The translations under genes and the position numbers were made by a program. The notes beneath the pieces are model-generated. The model was not told the origin of the DNA. It ran no database searches and was given only the letters and a program-made list of their open reading frames with translations. 7,029 nt of DNA. Origin: PFJX01 sp037442845 (GTDB taxonomy: Bacteria > Pseudomonadota > Gammaproteobacteria > Burkholderiales > Thiobacillaceae). Positions within the stretch are counted from its first letter, which is position 1. Each line of letters starts with the position of its first letter. This document shows, piece by piece, positions 5,745-7,029 of this stretch. Location of the stretch: contig JBBIPL010000109.1 in the NCBI GenBank assembly GCA_037442845.1, positions 1 through 7,029 of the forward strand, in the 5' to 3' direction.

Positions 5745-6793
5745 GTACGGCGATCGCGGCCGGGGCGGAGGCCCCGGCCCTGCCTGAACTCGATGGCGCG
5801 CGCTGCGTGCACGCCGCCATCGAGACCGCGGCCTGCCGCGCCTGCCTCGATGCCTGCCCGCGCGGCGCCTGGCGGCTGGACGACGCCGCGCTGGAATTCG
5901 ACGCCGGCCGCTGCGACGGCTGCGGCCTGTGCGTGCCGGCCTGCCCCGGTCAGGCCATCAGCCTGCCGCTGGCGTTGGCGATACGGCCGCTGGCGGCGAG
6001 CCAGGCCGTGCTCGCCGCCTGCGCGCATGCCGGTGCCGAGGCGAGCGGCCATGTCGGTCCCGGCCTTGTGCCCTGTCTGCACGCCATCGGCGCCGCCGAT
6101 CTGCTGCGCGCCTATCGCGCCGGCCAGCGTGCCTGGCTGCTGGCGCATGGCGATTGCGCGGCGTGTCCGCGTGGGCGGGGAGAAACGCTGTTCGCGCGGG
6201 TGGCGCATATCAACGTGGCCCTGCGCCAGCGCGGGCGGCGGCCCATCTTGACGCGCGAAGTGTCGGCGGCGGCATGGTTCGCGCTGCTCACCGACGCGGA
6301 CGCGGCCAGGGCGCAGGCGCGCCGCGCCTTCCTGCACGCCTTGTCGCGCCGGCCGGCGACGCTGCTGACGGGCGCCGCCGCCGTCGCCGAAGCCGCGCGG
6401 ACCGGGGCGCCGGGGGAAGACCTGCCGGACGGCGAGGATGCCCTGATGCCCTGGACGGTGCATCTCGATGCCGGCCGCTGCGTCGGCTGCCATGCCTGCG
6501 CCCGCGTGTGTCCGCGCGGCGCCATCGAATATGACGCGGCCGCATCGGCCTACCGCCTGCGCCACCGCGCCTGCACCGGCTGCGGCCTGTGCCGCGATGT
6601 CTGCGCGCATCGGGCGGTCGCCCTGCGCGCATGGGCCGAACCGACGCAATGGCAGTTGGCGCTGGTTGAACGACGCTGCGCCCGCTGCGGCGTGACCTAC
6701 ACCGCGCCGGCCGCGACCGCCGACAATTCGGAACATTGCTGGGTTTGCGCGGACGCGCAACAGCCGTCACGGCTTTATCAGGTCATGGCCTAG
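5726..6793 (+). CDS. Polyferredoxin (NapF-like 4Fe-4S motifs) with extra central and C-terminal cysteine groups
   Basis: The product has up to 355 residues and 24 cysteines in six groups of four. Four groups are ferredoxin-like: residues 27, 37, 40, 44 (first ligand unusually distant); 63, 66, 69, 73 (CDGCGLCVPAC); 252, 255, 258, 262 (CVGCHACARVC); and 283, 286, 289, 293 (CTGCGLCRDVC). Between the pairs lies a ~175-residue region with Cys99, Cys117 (in LVPCLHA), Cys144 and Cys147 (GDCAACPRG). By eye this recalls the thiol-rich delta-subunit (MvhD-like) domain, but I cannot confirm that. Residues 318, 321, 338 and 341 form a CX2C...CX2C zinc-ribbon-like pair. No export signal or membrane segment is seen, so it is probably cytoplasmic. 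The start is uncertain: TTG 5726 is the best in-frame codon before Cys27 and lies in the cytochrome gene, implying coupled translation. A role in Fe-S or cofactor maturation, or in cytoplasmic electron supply, is a guess. Confidence 0.8.
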   Translation: MGPGAISTAIAAGAEAPALPELDGARCVHAAIETAACRACLDACPRGAWRLDDAALEFDAGRCDGCGLCVPACPGQAISLPLALAIRPLAASQAVLAACAHAGAEASGHVGPGLVPCLHAIGAADLLRAYRAGQRAWLLAHGDCAACPRGRGETLFARVAHINVALRQRGRRPILTREVSAAAWFALLTDADAARAQARRAFLHALSRRPATLLTGAAAVAEAARTGAPGEDLPDGEDALMPWTVHLDAGRCVGCHACARVCPRGAIEYDAAASAYRLRHRACTGCGLCRDVCAHRAVALRAWAEPTQWQLALVERRCARCGVTYTAPAATADNSEHCWVCADAQQPSRLYQVMA

Positions 6794-6860
6794 TGTAGTG
6801 CTGCATTCTGTTTGGAACTTAAGCGGGAGTTGGCGCGAATGACCCTAAAAAACTCGTAGC

Positions 6861-7029
6861 ATGAAACCCGGCCGTTGGAAGACGAAAAATCAGGGGAAGC
6901 TGATTGATCAGCGTCTCTCTATGGGCTACGTTGAGAGTGCACGCACTGCGTGCGGCAACCTTGTTCCAACACTGAACGAGCGGAAACGGAGGACGATCAT
7001 GTGCAAGGACGCAAGGCGTTTGATGCTGC
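6861..7029 (+). CDS. Possible start of an unidentified gene running off the window (3' partial)
   Basis: The frame is open from just after TAA 6846-6848 to the end of the window. ATG 6861 would give at least 56 residues but has no convincing ribosome-binding site. ATG 6999 in the same frame is preceded by GGAGG (6988-6992) at a six-base spacing, and is the better start; it would leave only MCKDARRLML in view. Nothing is recognisable in the translation. The stretch from 6861 to 6998 may therefore be untranslated leader rather than coding. Confidence that a gene starts at 6999 is moderate; that it begins at 6861 is low. Confidence 0.3.
   Translation, partial: MKPGRWKTKNQGKLIDQRLSMGYVESARTACGNLVPTLNERKRRTIMCKDARRLML
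6899..6953. other. Two short inverted repeats in the intergenic region after the cluster
   Basis: GCTGAT-TG-ATCAGC (6899-6912) is a 14-base palindrome of the kind bound by dimeric regulators. GCACGC-ACT-GCGTGC (6939-6953) is a 6-bp hairpin with a three-base loop. Both lie upstream of the GGAGG-ATG at 6988-7001, so they could be operator or leader elements of the next gene, but short palindromes also occur by chance. The palindrome contains one TTGAT half-site but not the second half of an FNR/Anr box. I see no T tract after 6793 that would mark an intrinsic terminator for the cluster, and no convincing -35/-10 promoter. Confidence 0.25.

Noticed and set aside
3758..6760. Long minus-strand open frames at 3758-4645, 4572-5741 and 5489-6760
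   Set aside because: They are antisense shadows of the Fe-S subunit, chaperone, cytochrome and polyferredoxin genes, all of which have clear cysteine or family motifs on the plus strand.
6899..6912. FNR/Anr-type anaerobic box
   Set aside because: Only one TTGAT half-site is present; the palindrome GCTGATTGATCAGC does not match TTGAT-N4-ATCAA.

Overview
The window is a compact plus-strand gene cluster from a GC-rich proteobacterium. It encodes a periplasmic, molybdenum-dependent respiratory enzyme of the DMSO reductase superfamily, together with its electron-transfer and maturation proteins. The GC richness, the small c551-type cytochrome and a paired inverted repeat built on GTCATTCCCGCG...GCGGGAATCCAG point towards Betaproteobacteria (for example Rhodocyclales or Nitrosomonadales-like). 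That placement is inference, because there is no rRNA or other taxonomic marker in the window.

Layout. Positions 2-94 hold the end of an upstream gene with a Met-Gly-rich C-terminal tail. Two strong GC-rich hairpins follow (103-160). The cluster then runs: membrane-anchored pentaheme cytochrome c (203-1183); Tat-exported DmsA-like molybdopterin catalytic subunit (1167-3764, overlapping the previous gene); a REP-like double hairpin (3789-3887); a DmsB-like protein with four [4Fe-4S] cluster motifs (3938-4603); a TorD/DmsD-type chaperone (4644-5393); a small exported monoheme cytochrome c (5430-5744); and a 24-cysteine polyferredoxin that overlaps the cytochrome gene (5726-6793). The final ~235 bases look less GC-rich than the genes and contain two small inverted repeats and an open frame running off the end behind a good ribosome-binding site.

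How the genes fit together. The catalytic subunit should bind bis-MGD molybdenum cofactor, probably with a serine Mo ligand, and fold in the cytoplasm with help from the TorD-like chaperone. It should then cross the membrane by the Tat pathway, carrying the signal-less DmsB-like subunit with it. No DmsC/NrfD-type membrane quinol subunit is present in the window. The membrane-anchored pentaheme cytochrome and the soluble monoheme cytochrome probably carry electrons instead, to or from the quinone pool or another cytochrome partner. The sequence does not reveal the substrate or the direction of electron flow; an S-oxide, N-oxide or oxyanion reductase and an oxidase of a reduced substrate both remain possible.

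The least ordinary features are: a His in place of the third cysteine of the catalytic subunit's N-terminal Fe-S motif; the replacement of DmsC by haem proteins; a REP pair placed exactly between the catalytic and Fe-S subunit genes; and a polyferredoxin with an extra four-cysteine central region and a C-terminal zinc-ribbon-like cysteine quartet.
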